Assembly: GCA_013044365.1 (NCBI GenBank) | Contig: JABEUP010000070.1 | Span: 1-14,615, forward strand | Length of the DNA: 14,615 bases | Source: Acidimicrobiaceae bacterium | GTDB lineage: Bacteria > Actinomycetota > Acidimicrobiia > Acidimicrobiales > Acidimicrobiaceae | Direction of reading: 5' to 3' | Part shown: positions 1 to 8,143 of the stretch, one piece after another | Layout of the letters: the number at the start of each line of letters is the position of its first letter | Position numbering within the stretch: position 1 is the stretch's first letter | Position numbers and translations under genes: made by a program | The notes under the pieces: generated by a model | Databases searched by the model: none | What the model was told of the DNA's origin: nothing | What the model saw: only the letters and a program-made list of their open reading frames with translations

Positions 1-165
1 ACATCAGGCGAATACAGAATTTCGAATTTCCTATTGTGGGAGCTTGCATATTCCGAACTGGTGTTTTCGGATGTTCTGTGGCCTGACTTCCGCAGGTATC
101 ACTTGTACAGAGCTATAAAGGAGTATCAGAGCCGCGATCGCCGCTATGGAGGTCTTGAAGGCTGA
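1..165 (+). CDS. uppS: Isoprenyl (undecaprenyl diphosphate) synthase, 3' end only
   Basis: Only the last 54 residues and the stop codon are in the window; the gene begins upstream of base 1. The fragment opens TSGEYRISNFLLWELAYSEL and continues with VLWPDF and a terminal DRRYGG. This is the highly conserved C-terminus of cis-prenyltransferases, including the Arg and Ser of the RxSNFLLW segment that bind the diphosphate of isopentenyl diphosphate. The family makes the C55 (or similar) polyprenyl diphosphate that carries cell-wall precursors, at the membrane face of the cytoplasm. The stop TGA shares its A with the ATG of the next gene (TGATG), so the two are probably translationally coupled. 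The Z-prenyl chain length made by this enzyme cannot be told from the fragment. Confidence 0.93.
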   Translation, partial: TSGEYRISNFLLWELAYSELVFSDVLWPDFRRYHLYRAIKEYQSRDRRYGGLEG

Positions 166-323
166 TGTCCGCAGCCAGAATGGCGATAGCTTTATGGATA
201 TTGCTTTTCGCATTTCTAATTGTGACCGCGATAGCCGGCTTTCACCCATCGTATGTCGTTCTCGTTTTGCTCTTGGTATATATTGTGATTTTCCAACTCG
301 GAGCAAGGATTAGACGGCGGTGA
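165..323 (+). CDS. Small two-helix membrane protein between uppS and recO
   Basis: A 52-residue reading frame starts at the ATG that overlaps the uppS stop and ends in a TGA that overlaps the GTG start of recO. A GGAGG sits at 148–152 and a closer GAAGG at 157–161. The product is strongly hydrophobic. Two likely membrane segments span residues 7–25 (ALWILLFAFLIVTAIAGF) and about 31–44 (VVLVLLLVYIVIFQ), joined by a short HPSY turn. The basic tail RIRRR would sit on the cytoplasmic side. I do not recognise a family. The overlaps on both sides, with no free intergenic space, are the main evidence that it is a translated gene and not a chance frame. Its function is unknown; a role near the membrane-bound polyprenyl pathway is only a guess from location. 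Confidence 0.7.
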   Translation: MSAARMAIALWILLFAFLIVTAIAGFHPSYVVLVLLLVYIVIFQLGARIRRR

Positions 324-1039
324 CCTTATACCGGGATTCAGCGTTGGTGCTTCGCACCTGGAAGCTCGGTGAATCAGATCGTATCGTCTCAATGCTTGGT
401 CAGGAATCCGGGAAAATAAGGGCAGTCGTAAAAGGGGTACGGAAAACAAAGAGTCGCTTCGGATCACGTCTCGAGCCGCTTTCACTGGTTTCGATTTTAT
501 GTTGGAAGGGACGCGAACTCGATGTGGTTTCCCAAGCGGAAACTATCGAGCTGTTTAGGGCAATTAGGGAAGATTTGGACAGGTTGTATAAAGCCAACAT
601 AATTCTGGAGGCGACGGAGCAAATCGCTCAGGAGCGATTCTCTGAACCAGAATTGTTCAAGCTGGTTGTCCGGGTGCTTCGGATCCTGGATACGGACAAC
701 CCACAAATGCTGCTGGGGTCTTTTATTTGGAAGCTACTGGCTTTGCAAGGCTACAGACCTCAGATGACGACATGCGTGATCTGCGGTTCGAGCAATTCAA
801 AGGTCGGGTTTGATGCGGCCATGGGGGGAGTCCTGTGCGGGGAGCACGCTAACGGCAGAAGGGTTTCATCAGAGGCACTGGATGTAATTTCGAAATCTTT
901 GGATGGCCGGCTTGCCCAAATCTTGAAAATCGAGAATTCCCCAGTAGTGTCTGAGACCGAGTCACTGGCTCTTCGGGCACTGGAATCGGTTCTGGAGCGC
1001 AATTTGCGAACTGTCAGATCTCATATAATACGCCATTGA
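320..1039 (+). CDS. recO: DNA repair protein RecO
   Basis: The product has 239 residues, normal for RecO. It helps RecR load RecA onto SSB-coated single-stranded DNA in recombinational gap repair. The N-terminal OB-fold segment (LYRDSALVLRTWKLGESDRI, then VVKGVRKTKSRFGSRLEPL at about 36–55) is typical. The helical C-terminal part carries the zinc site. Here the ligand set reads C152-x2-C155 … C173-x2-H176, where many family members have a fourth Cys. The GTG start at 320 overlaps the upstream stop (GTGA). An AAGGA at 305–309 gives a well-spaced ribosome-binding site, which fixes this start. It is the last gene of the uppS–small membrane protein–recO unit. Confidence 0.95.
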   Translation: MTLYRDSALVLRTWKLGESDRIVSMLGQESGKIRAVVKGVRKTKSRFGSRLEPLSLVSILCWKGRELDVVSQAETIELFRAIREDLDRLYKANIILEATEQIAQERFSEPELFKLVVRVLRILDTDNPQMLLGSFIWKLLALQGYRPQMTTCVICGSSNSKVGFDAAMGGVLCGEHANGRRVSSEALDVISKSLDGRLAQILKIENSPVVSETESLALRALESVLERNLRTVRSHIIRH

Positions 1040-1067
1040 CAGAAACAGGTCCGCACGCCCCCCAGAT

Positions 1068-1096
1068 TTATCCGTGGGGAGGAAGCCAATTATAAT
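1068..1096 (+). promoter_or_regulatory. Candidate promoter for the MFS gene
   Basis: A perfect TATAAT lies at 1091–1096. A weak −35 (TTATCC, 3 of 6 matches) lies at 1068–1073, with an exact 17-nt spacer. It falls in the 235-bp gap between recO and the transporter and would give a leader of about 170 nt. Supported by the −10 element only. Confidence 0.35.
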
Positions 1097-1274
1097 AAAA
1101 TGCCTGTACCGTCCAGATAATAAACGTCGAATCATTTACGAGGCTTTGGTTTTTCATAACCCCTGGGATGCAAACACCACTCGTCGATACCACATGCGGT
1201 TGTTCCAAACGTCGGGGTTCAAGGATGAGACGTGGCAGGTTCATTTCGCGAAACGGTGTCGGGGGATGTGATTA

Positions 1275-2534
1275 ATGAGTTCCAAATTCGTTATCACCTG
1301 GAGAGGTCAGACCTCTCTTTTCGTTACCGAAGGTATCAGAAGTTTTGCGATGGGATATTTTGCCATTATTTTTGTTGTCCTTGCTCAAACTCGCGGACTT
1401 AATGCGCTTGGTTTGGGGACGGTCACAGGTATCAGCGTTGCCATTGGAATAATTATCACGCATTACCTGACTCTGGCCGGGTCTCGATATGGAGCCCGGG
1501 CTGCGTTCGTGATTGCAGGCGGGTTGATGGCGGCCACCGGACTTTTGATGCTTCTTGCCCGTTCAGTTACGTTCCTTTACATCGGGGCGTTACTGGGATT
1601 TTTGCCTCCAAACGGCGGAATGTTCATCGGGGCGTTGGCGGAGGGTGTCCTGGCGCAGACGCATCCTGACCAACGTACCAAAGTTTTTGTCAAAAGTGGG
1701 CTGACAGTTACCGTCATGGGAGCGCTTGGGGCTTTGTTCGCGTCTTTTCCCGCCTCGATCGGCCTGACGGAGCCGGATGGCCTGCGTCTGCTTACATGGG
1801 TGTTCGTGGCACTTGGAATTGCCATTTCGGTTGTAGGGCTTACGGTTATTGATTCGGGTCCGATAACGGGATCCACTAAATCTTCGTCTGAAGTCGAGGA
1901 CAGCATTGATCTGGAGAGTTCCGGGAAAGCAGCGGGTTCTCATCCGGATTGGGAGGTTCGTTCAACCAGAGCAATCAATCGGTTGGCTCTTCTGTTTGTC
2001 CTGGATTCAGCCGGAAGCGGGGTGGTCGCTTCGACGCTCATGATCTATTGGCTCAGATATCGTTTCCATTTCAGCGTCGTTTCCCTGTCTCTGCTGTTTT
2101 TCGGTATGGAGATCCTGTCGGCGATATCGTTCCCGTTAGCCGAGAGAATTTCACGGAGGATCGGCCTTTTGAATACTGCCGTGTTTACCCACATCCCCTC
2201 AAGCTTGTTCCTGGTTGCGGTACCCTTTGCCCCCGCAGCTCCCGTAGCCAGCCTTTTGCTGCTGTTGCGTTCTGCCTTGGTGGAGATGGATGTGCCAACA
2301 CGCAAGAGCTATATTGCATCGATCGTCCGGCCGGAGGAGCGCCGGGAAGCTGCTGCGAGGACTTCCATGGGCAGACAGGCTGGTCGGGCAATTGGTCCGG
2401 CGATCGGCGGGTTTGTGCTATCAAATGTCTCTGCAACGGCACCTTTTCTAATCGCTGGAGTTCTTAAAGTCTTTTATGACCTCTTGCTGTGGCGTTCGTT
2501 TAGAAAAGTGCGTTCAATAGAAGAGTCGGTTTAA
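1275..2534 (+). CDS. MFS transporter, drug/efflux type
   Basis: This is a 419-residue integral membrane protein with about 12 hydrophobic segments in two halves. They are separated by a long polar loop (about residues 193–234, rich in Ser, Glu and Asp), the usual central cytoplasmic loop of the major facilitator superfamily. The N-terminal half has the TEGIRSFAMGYFAI helix. The C-terminal half carries a conserved cytoplasmic stretch, RSALVEMDVPTRKSYIASIV, then RPEERREAAARTSMGRQAGRAIGP, found in a widespread subgroup of uncharacterised MFS exporters. The start ATG is 8 nt downstream of a GGGGGA ribosome-binding site. The substrate cannot be read from sequence. The gene stands alone: 235 bp after recO and 160 bp before glyS. 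Bases 1301–1317, inside codons 9–15, form an 8+8 bp inverted repeat followed by TTTT (listed separately). Confidence 0.88.
   Translation: MSSKFVITWRGQTSLFVTEGIRSFAMGYFAIIFVVLAQTRGLNALGLGTVTGISVAIGIIITHYLTLAGSRYGARAAFVIAGGLMAATGLLMLLARSVTFLYIGALLGFLPPNGGMFIGALAEGVLAQTHPDQRTKVFVKSGLTVTVMGALGALFASFPASIGLTEPDGLRLLTWVFVALGIAISVVGLTVIDSGPITGSTKSSSEVEDSIDLESSGKAAGSHPDWEVRSTRAINRLALLFVLDSAGSGVVASTLMIYWLRYRFHFSVVSLSLLFFGMEILSAISFPLAERISRRIGLLNTAVFTHIPSSLFLVAVPFAPAAPVASLLLLLRSALVEMDVPTRKSYIASIVRPEERREAAARTSMGRQAGRAIGPAIGGFVLSNVSATAPFLIAGVLKVFYDLLLWRSFRKVRSIEESV
1301..1321 (+). repeat. Inverted repeat with T-run inside the MFS start
   Basis: GAGAGGTC-A-GACCTCTC (1301–1317) is a perfect 8+8 bp inverted repeat around one base, followed at once by TTTT (1318–1321). 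As RNA it would fold as GAGAGG/CCTCTC with a TCAGA loop and a short U tract, like a compact intrinsic terminator or attenuator. As DNA it is a near-perfect operator. It lies 26 bases into the coding region, an unusual place for either. It could be chance. Confidence 0.45.
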
Positions 2535-2694
2535 TCCCCGTGAAATTGCTTTCCTGTCATGGCAGCCAGCCGTTACGGATCGGATGCGGCCGCTAAGAGT
2601 CGATGCAGCGCCAAAATGACTGACGGATTCATCCCTTCAATTACATTCGTTCGTGGTAGGTAGAGAATTTAAGAGCTGGTAGGATCGACCGCAC

Positions 2695-4002
2695 ATGGCT
2701 GCAGACGACTTGATGGAGAAAATTGTAAATCTCTGTAAGAGAAGGGGAATCATTTTCCCCTCCGCTGAGATTTACGGGGGCTTTAGGTCCACTTACGACT
2801 ACGGACCCCTAGGCGTGTTGATGTTGAGAAACGTTAAGAATGCCTGGTGGAGATCGATGGTTCAGCTTAGGCATGATGTTGTCGGCCTTGATGCCTCGAT
2901 ACTTTCGACCCCAAAGATTTGGGAAGCTTCAGGACATATTGCTAACTTCACCGATCCTTTAGTGGACTGCAGGAACTGCAAAGAGAGGTGGAGAGCAGAT
3001 CACATTGATGGCATATGTCCCAAGTGCGGTTCAGCCGACCTGACCGAAGCCCGTGCCTTTAATATGATGTTCAAAACTTATGCCGGTCCTGTTGAAGACG
3101 ATGCATCCGTGGCGTATCTTCGTCCTGAGACTGCTCAGGGAATGTTCATTAATTTCAAGAATATTTTGCAGACGACCCGGAAAAAGCCGCCTTTTGGTAT
3201 TGCTCAGGTCGGCAAGTCATTTCGGAACGAGATAACTCCAGGAAATTTTGTATTTAGGACTAGAGAGTTCGAACAAATGGAGATGGAGTATTTCGTTCCT
3301 CCGGCTGAGGCACCAACGTGGTTCGAGTACTGGTACAAAGAGAGACTGCAGTGGTATTTGGATCTAGGAATAAACAGGGATCTTCTGCGGCTCAGGCATC
3401 ATGACAAAGAGGAGTTATCCCACTACTCGGCGGGTACTGTTGATATTGAATTCGCATTTCCCTGGGGTTGGGGGGAGCTTGAGGGGATTGCCAACAGAAC
3501 GGATTTCGATCTTAACGCACATAGCGCGCACTCCGGCGAGAGGTTGGAGTATTTCGATCCCACCACCAATGAGCCTTACATTCCCTACGTAATCGAGCCT
3601 GCCGCAGGCGCCACCCGGACAATGATGGCGTTCTTGGTCGCCGCATACGGCGAGGATGAAATAAACGGCGACGTTCGGACGCTTTTGAGGCTTGATCCAA
3701 GGCTCGCTCCCTATCAGGTGGCAATTTTGCCTTTGTCAAAGAAAGAGCCGCTGATGCGGCTGGCCGACGATATTTTTGCATCCCTGTCACCTATCTTTTC
3801 CTGCGATTACGACGATACGCAGTCAATCGGCAGACGTTACAGGCGTCAGGATGAGGTCGGCACTCCAGCATGTGTGACAATCGACTTCGAGTCGTTGGAA
3901 GATAATGCGGTCACGATCCGGGATCGTGACACTACAAATCAGGTGAGGGTTCCAATTGCCGGTCTTCGGAGCCACCTTGCCGCAATTTTGGGTTGGAACT
4001 AA
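2695..4002 (+). CDS. glyS: Glycyl-tRNA synthetase, homodimeric class II type
   Basis: The product is a 435-residue cytoplasmic enzyme that charges tRNA-Gly with glycine using ATP. Class II signatures are all present: the GPLG segment (37–40), the motif 2 region FRNEITPGNFVFRTREFEQM (177–196), GELEGIANRTDFDL (260–273) and a motif 3 region ending in GATR (305–308) with the ATP-binding Arg kept. LRPETAQGMFINF (142–154) is the glycine-pocket hallmark of the α2-type enzyme. An inserted zinc ribbon uses C92, C95, C108 and C111. The C-terminal third (from about 345, APYQVAILPLS) is the anticodon-binding domain. Length fits bacterial α2 enzymes such as those of Actinobacteria and Firmicutes, not the α2β2 glyQ/glyS type. 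The ATG follows AGGA by 10 nt. No T-box leader is seen upstream. Confidence 0.97.
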   Translation: MAADDLMEKIVNLCKRRGIIFPSAEIYGGFRSTYDYGPLGVLMLRNVKNAWWRSMVQLRHDVVGLDASILSTPKIWEASGHIANFTDPLVDCRNCKERWRADHIDGICPKCGSADLTEARAFNMMFKTYAGPVEDDASVAYLRPETAQGMFINFKNILQTTRKKPPFGIAQVGKSFRNEITPGNFVFRTREFEQMEMEYFVPPAEAPTWFEYWYKERLQWYLDLGINRDLLRLRHHDKEELSHYSAGTVDIEFAFPWGWGELEGIANRTDFDLNAHSAHSGERLEYFDPTTNEPYIPYVIEPAAGATRTMMAFLVAAYGEDEINGDVRTLLRLDPRLAPYQVAILPLSKKEPLMRLADDIFASLSPIFSCDYDDTQSIGRRYRRQDEVGTPACVTIDFESLEDNAVTIRDRDTTNQVRVPIAGLRSHLAAILGWN

Positions 4003-4144
4003 ACACGCAAGCCTTCAATTGGAGCCGGACTGGTAGTAGAATCATAATTCCCAACCTCACTTATATTGGTTCGTAAGGTGACTCATGAGTTTTCGAATCA
4101 GTTCGATTTAGCCGACTATCTGTAAGTCAATCCCCAAAGTGGAT

Positions 4145-4158
4145 GTTTAGGAGGATCG
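4145..4158 (+). promoter_or_regulatory. Strong ribosome-binding site of ppdK
   Basis: TTTAGGAGGATCG ends right before the ATG at 4159. The full AGGAGG with a short spacer settles the start and suggests high expression. Confidence 0.7.
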
Positions 4159-6780
4159 ATGCAATACGTATTTGGTTTTGATCATGAGCACTCACAGCCG
4201 CCGATGGAGCTTCTAGATGTCCTTGGCGGGAAGGGAGCAAACCTAGCCGAAATGACTTCGGTACTCGGGCTCCCAGTACCCTACGGATTTACCATCACCA
4301 CCGATGCATGCAGGGTGTATCTCAGTTCAGGTTGGCCAAAAGATCTTACCAAACAGGTGTCCGAGGCCATTTCGGACTTGGAAAAGAAAATGGGAAAGAG
4401 TTTGGGTGATCCATCGGATCCGCTCCTAGTTTCAGTCAGATCAGGCGCAAAGTTTTCAATGCCCGGGATGATGGATACAGTATTGAATCTTGGTCTCAAT
4501 GACCGCTCGGTTGAAGGTCTAGCCGCCCTAACCAACGATTTGCGGTTTGCCTATGATTCGTACCGCAGGTTTATTTCGATGTACGGACGAATCGTTTTGG
4601 GAGTTCCCGGCGAGGAGTTTGATAAGTTGTTCGAAGCGGCCAAAGAACTCTCAAATGCGTCTACGGATGCTCAAATTCCGTCCGAGTTGTTGAAGTATCT
4701 CACCTCGGCATATAAAGATATTGTTGCGCGTCATACTGGAAAGCCATTCCCACAAAAGCCCATGGAACAGCTAAGAGGCGCCATCGAGGCGGTATTTGGC
4801 TCATGGAACGGACCCAGAGCCATTGCCTACAGGCAAAGAGACGGTATTCCTCATGATCTCGGTACCGCTGTAAACGTTCAGTCCATGGTGTTTGGCAACA
4901 GGGATGACAAGTCTGGCACCGGAGTCGGATTTACACGGGATCCAGCGACCGGTACCAAGGGATGCTACGGCGATTTCATGTTGAATGCTCAAGGTGAGGA
5001 TGTTGTTGCCGGGGTTCGCAATACTGAACCATTGTCTGCGCTCAATAGGCGGTTCCCGTTAATTTATCGAGAGTTGATCGCAATCTTCGCGCGGTTGGAG
5101 AGTCATTACCGCGATATGTGCGATACCGAATTTACAATCGAGCAGGGCAAGCTTTGGATGCTGCAGACCCGCGTTGGCAAGCGGACCGGAGTTGCGGCAC
5201 TTCGAATGGCGGTGGACATGACCGAAGAGCGGGAGATAGCACTAACCAAAGAAGAGGCTGTGCTCCGAATTACCGCTGATCACCTTGACTCGGTTTTACA
5301 CCCCCAATTTGCTTCCAAGGACCTAAGCGTGGTTGCGCGGGGACTTGGCGCCTCTCCGGGAGCTGCGGTCGGAAAAGTTTATTTCACTGCGGATGATGTG
5401 ATTGCTGCCAGTGAAAGAGGTGAAAAAGCCATACTTGTTCGCAAGGAGACATCACCGGAGGACGTACATGGGATGCTCAGCGCGGAGGGAATCCTAACCT
5501 CAAGGGGCGGACTCGTAAGCCACGCCGCAGTTGTTGCGCGCGGTTGGGGCAAACCTGCGGTAGTGGGAGCCGACGCGATTAGGATCGTCGGCCGTTCATT
5601 CATAGCAAATGGGATGACGGTGGTTGAAGGAGACCAGATTTCAATTGACGGGAGCTCCGGTGACATCGTCCTTGGTGCGGTAGAGCTAACTTCTTCGATT
5701 CCGCCGCCGGAATTTAAGACCATTCTTAAATGGGCTGATGAGATCCGTTTTGGGAAAGTTTCAGTCAGGGCCAATGCTGACAATGGTCATGATGCTGCCA
5801 GTGCCCGTGCGTTTGGAGCAGAGGGAATTGGCCTATGCCGTACCGAGCACATGTTTTTGGCGGAGGATCGGCTACCCATTGTCCGAAGGATGATCCTGGC
5901 GGATACCAAGGATGATGAGCTTGAGGCTTTGGAAGAACTAAGAGCTGTTCAGAAGCATGATTTCAAGGAGATACTTGAGGCCATGGATGGATTGCCGGTA
6001 ACTGTGAGGTTGCTCGATCCTCCGTTGCACGAGTTCCTGCCGGATACTTTGGATCTATCCATCAAGGAGGCCACTATGGGCCTTACCCCGGAGGAGGCTG
6101 CACTTTTTGCAGCGGCCAAGGCCTGGAAAGAAGTCAATCCCATGCTTGGAACCAGGGGAGTGCGTCTCGGTGTAATCAAGCCCGGTCTATATTCCATGCA
6201 GGTGAAAGCTCTGCTTCAGGCTGCCGGCGAGCTGAAGAAAAAAGGGAAGAATCCGATTGTAGAGATCATGGTTCCCCTGACTGTCACGAGAGAGGAACTG
6301 CTGCTTGCCAGGTCCTGGATACAACAGGCGATTGATGCCCAAAAGGTAAAGGGAATTGACATTACCATTGGAACTATGATCGAGACTCCAAGAGCCGCGT
6401 TGTGCGCTGATGAGATCGCCGAAGGTGCCGACTTCTTCTCCTTTGGGACCAACGATCTTACGCAGATGACATTCGGATTTTCGCGGGACGACGTAGAGGG
6501 CCGATTAATGGCCACCTATATCGACCTTGGCTTACTACCTGCCAACCCTTTCAAGTCCCTTGACCCAACTGGCGTAGCTGAACTGGTGAGAATGGGGGTG
6601 GAGCGCGGACGAAGCGTCAAGCCTTCGCTCAAAGTTGGCATTTGTGGCGAGCATGGCGGTGATCCGGCTTCTATTGAGATATTCGTTCACGCGGGGCTTG
6701 ACTATGTTTCCTGCTCTCCTTTTAGAATCCCGATTGCCAGGCTTGCTGCGGCTCAGGCGGTACTGAGGTCTAAGAAATAA
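4159..6780 (+). CDS. ppdK: Pyruvate, phosphate dikinase
   Basis: The product has 873 residues, full length for the family. It interconverts pyruvate + ATP + Pi with phosphoenolpyruvate + AMP + PPi in the cytoplasm, serving PEP synthesis or PPi-linked glycolysis. Domains run in the usual order: an N-terminal ATP-grasp nucleotide domain (about 1–340, with GGKGANLAEM near 23 and SVRSGAKFSMPGMMDTVLNL at 92–111), the swivelling phosphohistidine domain (about 390–510), and the C-terminal PEP/pyruvate TIM barrel (about 530–870). The phospho-carrier is H455 in RGGLVSHAAV. Barrel active-site residues are visible as R561 (CRTEHMF), R617 (TVRLLDPPLHEF), E742 (MIETPRAAL), the GTNDLTQ loop and C829 (GICGEHGG). 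All catalytic residues are intact. It lies alone, 156 bp after glyS. No PPDK regulatory kinase gene is nearby. Confidence 0.97.
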   Translation: MQYVFGFDHEHSQPPMELLDVLGGKGANLAEMTSVLGLPVPYGFTITTDACRVYLSSGWPKDLTKQVSEAISDLEKKMGKSLGDPSDPLLVSVRSGAKFSMPGMMDTVLNLGLNDRSVEGLAALTNDLRFAYDSYRRFISMYGRIVLGVPGEEFDKLFEAAKELSNASTDAQIPSELLKYLTSAYKDIVARHTGKPFPQKPMEQLRGAIEAVFGSWNGPRAIAYRQRDGIPHDLGTAVNVQSMVFGNRDDKSGTGVGFTRDPATGTKGCYGDFMLNAQGEDVVAGVRNTEPLSALNRRFPLIYRELIAIFARLESHYRDMCDTEFTIEQGKLWMLQTRVGKRTGVAALRMAVDMTEEREIALTKEEAVLRITADHLDSVLHPQFASKDLSVVARGLGASPGAAVGKVYFTADDVIAASERGEKAILVRKETSPEDVHGMLSAEGILTSRGGLVSHAAVVARGWGKPAVVGADAIRIVGRSFIANGMTVVEGDQISIDGSSGDIVLGAVELTSSIPPPEFKTILKWADEIRFGKVSVRANADNGHDAASARAFGAEGIGLCRTEHMFLAEDRLPIVRRMILADTKDDELEALEELRAVQKHDFKEILEAMDGLPVTVRLLDPPLHEFLPDTLDLSIKEATMGLTPEEAALFAAAKAWKEVNPMLGTRGVRLGVIKPGLYSMQVKALLQAAGELKKKGKNPIVEIMVPLTVTREELLLARSWIQQAIDAQKVKGIDITIGTMIETPRAALCADEIAEGADFFSFGTNDLTQMTFGFSRDDVEGRLMATYIDLGLLPANPFKSLDPTGVAELVRMGVERGRSVKPSLKVGICGEHGGDPASIEIFVHAGLDYVSCSPFRIPIARLAAAQAVLRSKK

Positions 6781-7081
6781 AGTCTTTGTTAATGCAGATC
6801 CACTGCCGCAGACAGACGGCGATACGGTGCCAGGTGGGAGAAATTATCTATTCTTCGGAGAGTTGATGTCGGGTCGGATTTATTAATTCGGCTACCATGA
6901 GACCAATAAAGACAGCGGTGTTTGGTCAATTGGGGTGCTACGGTTTCCAGGGCCATGACCCACATTTCTTTTAGGCGTAAAGTTGTCCTGAGCATAGTCA
7001 ACCGGGTGGTTCTGTTGTATCTGCCTGGATGTCGGTCGGGACATAATGGAAGATATTATTCGGGTTTAGCAGGGGGGAACA
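6781..7081. other. Intergenic gap between ppdK and the Pht5-like gene
   Basis: These 301 bp hold no convincing gene. A plus-strand frame at 6922–7122 runs on into the next gene in another frame and has no ribosome-binding site, so I discount it. TATTAT at 7054–7059 and CATAAT at 7042–7047 could be −10 elements for the downstream gene, but neither has a good −35 at proper spacing. No clear terminator for ppdK is seen; GCCG/CGGC near 6805–6821 is only a 4-bp stem. Confidence 0.5.
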
Positions 7082-8077
7082 GTGGGAGACAAGGCAATAA
7101 GGCTGACACTTGCGATCAGTGATTACGACCACGTGCGCGATTTGACAAATGGAGTAGTAACGGTGGAGGGAGTGGAATTAGTTTCGCTCAATCTCCAAGT
7201 GGAAGAGATATTCTACCGGTTTTTGAAATTCAGGGAATTCGATGTTTGCGAGCTTTCATTTGCTAAATATGTGTCGCTTGTTTCCCAACCGGATTGCGAC
7301 ATTACCGCAATACCTGTCTTTCCGTCCAGAGTGTTCAGACAGTCGTCTTTTTACGTTCGAAGTGATGGTCCGACCTCTATTGACGAGATTAGAGGTCTTA
7401 AAATCGGTATACCGGAGTGGGCTCAGACTGCTTCGGTATATTCGAGGGGCTATCTGACCGATACGGTTGGAATACCTCTAACGGATATTCAATGGGTTCA
7501 GGCTGGAGTCAACGATCCCGGACGGGTAGAGAAGGTAAACCTCCGCATTCCAGAGGGAGTAAGGTACAGATCTGAACCCACGAAGTGTTTAAATGACATG
7601 TTGCTTTCCGGTGAAGTTGATGTGGTGATGTCTGCGCACGCGCCCCATTCGATCGAGGAAGGCGATCCCCGCATGAGGCGTATCCTGGTTGACTACCAAA
7701 AGGTGGAGTACGAGTATTGGCAGCAGACGAAAATCTTCCCCATTATGCACGTGGTGGCGGTCAAAAAGTCGGTGCTAAATGAGAATCCATGGGTAGCAAT
7801 GAACCTATTTAAGGCATTTGACCAAGCGAAAGCAAGGTCTGTCGAGAGATTGTTCGATGTAACAGCCAGCAGGTTTCCCCTGCCATGGTCGCGGGTGTTT
7901 GCGGACCGGATAGCCGAGTTTTTTGGCGGTGACGGTTACTGGCCTTATGGCGTGGAACCAAACCGGGTGACACTAAGTTCATTTCTAAAGTTTGCCTATG
8001 ACCAGGGAGTCACCCACAAGCCGCTTGAGGTTGAAGATCTTTTCCCTCTAGGAGTGCAAAGCTCATTCAAAGTCTAA
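7082..8077 (+). CDS. 4,5-dihydroxyphthalate decarboxylase-like protein
   Basis: A 331-residue protein of the periplasmic-binding-protein-fold family that includes 4,5-dihydroxyphthalate decarboxylase (Pht5) and NMT1/THI5-like proteins. Supporting segments are LTLAISDYDHVRDL near the N-terminus, GLKIGIPEWAQTASVYSRGYL (105–125), FPIMHVVAVKK (219–229), PWVAMNLFKAFDQAK (236–250), YWPYGVEPNR (286–295) and KPLEVEDLFPL near the end. There is no signal peptide or lipobox, and no transporter genes adjoin it. That favours a cytoplasmic enzyme acting on an aromatic acid over an ABC substrate-binding protein. The true substrate is not determined; many members named Pht5-like are uncharacterised. The start is GTG, set by an AGGGGGG ribosome-binding site at about 7069–7075. 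It converges with the dehydrogenase gene at 8201–9301. Confidence 0.8.
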   Translation: MGDKAIRLTLAISDYDHVRDLTNGVVTVEGVELVSLNLQVEEIFYRFLKFREFDVCELSFAKYVSLVSQPDCDITAIPVFPSRVFRQSSFYVRSDGPTSIDEIRGLKIGIPEWAQTASVYSRGYLTDTVGIPLTDIQWVQAGVNDPGRVEKVNLRIPEGVRYRSEPTKCLNDMLLSGEVDVVMSAHAPHSIEEGDPRMRRILVDYQKVEYEYWQQTKIFPIMHVVAVKKSVLNENPWVAMNLFKAFDQAKARSVERLFDVTASRFPLPWSRVFADRIAEFFGGDGYWPYGVEPNRVTLSSFLKFAYDQGVTHKPLEVEDLFPLGVQSSFKV

Positions 8078-8106
8078 ATTGATGGCTGTCTGGACTCGGT
8101 TGGCAC

Positions 8107-8123
8107 GGTCCGGCCGCCGGACC
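8107..8123 (+). terminator. GC-rich hairpin after the Pht5-like gene
   Basis: GGTCCGG-CCG-CCGGACC is a perfect 7-bp stem with a 3-nt loop, 30 nt past the stop codon at 8077. There is no T-run after it (TAACAGC), so it may stop transcription weakly, act with Rho, or stabilise the mRNA 3' end. Confidence 0.5.
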
Positions 8124-8143
8124 TAACAGCAAGATTCCAAATG

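Noticed and set aside
1074..1271. 65-residue GTG frame between recO and the MFS gene
   Set aside because: No ribosome-binding site and no recognised family; its 5' end overlaps the best promoter match (TATAAT at 1091–1096), so the transcript would begin inside it.
1949..2467. 172-residue plus-strand frame
   Set aside because: It lies in another frame fully inside the MFS transporter, whose own frame has clear membrane helices and family motifs.
2535..2694. T-box or glycine riboswitch upstream of glyS
   Set aside because: No T-box core sequence and no tandem glycine aptamer pattern is visible in the 160-bp gap.
6922..7122. 66-residue plus-strand frame before the Pht5-like gene
   Set aside because: No ribosome-binding site, no recognisable sequence, and it overlaps the start of the well-supported gene at 7082.
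7082..8077. ABC transporter substrate-binding protein
   Set aside because: The fold is shared, but there is no signal peptide or lipobox and no permease or ATPase gene nearby.
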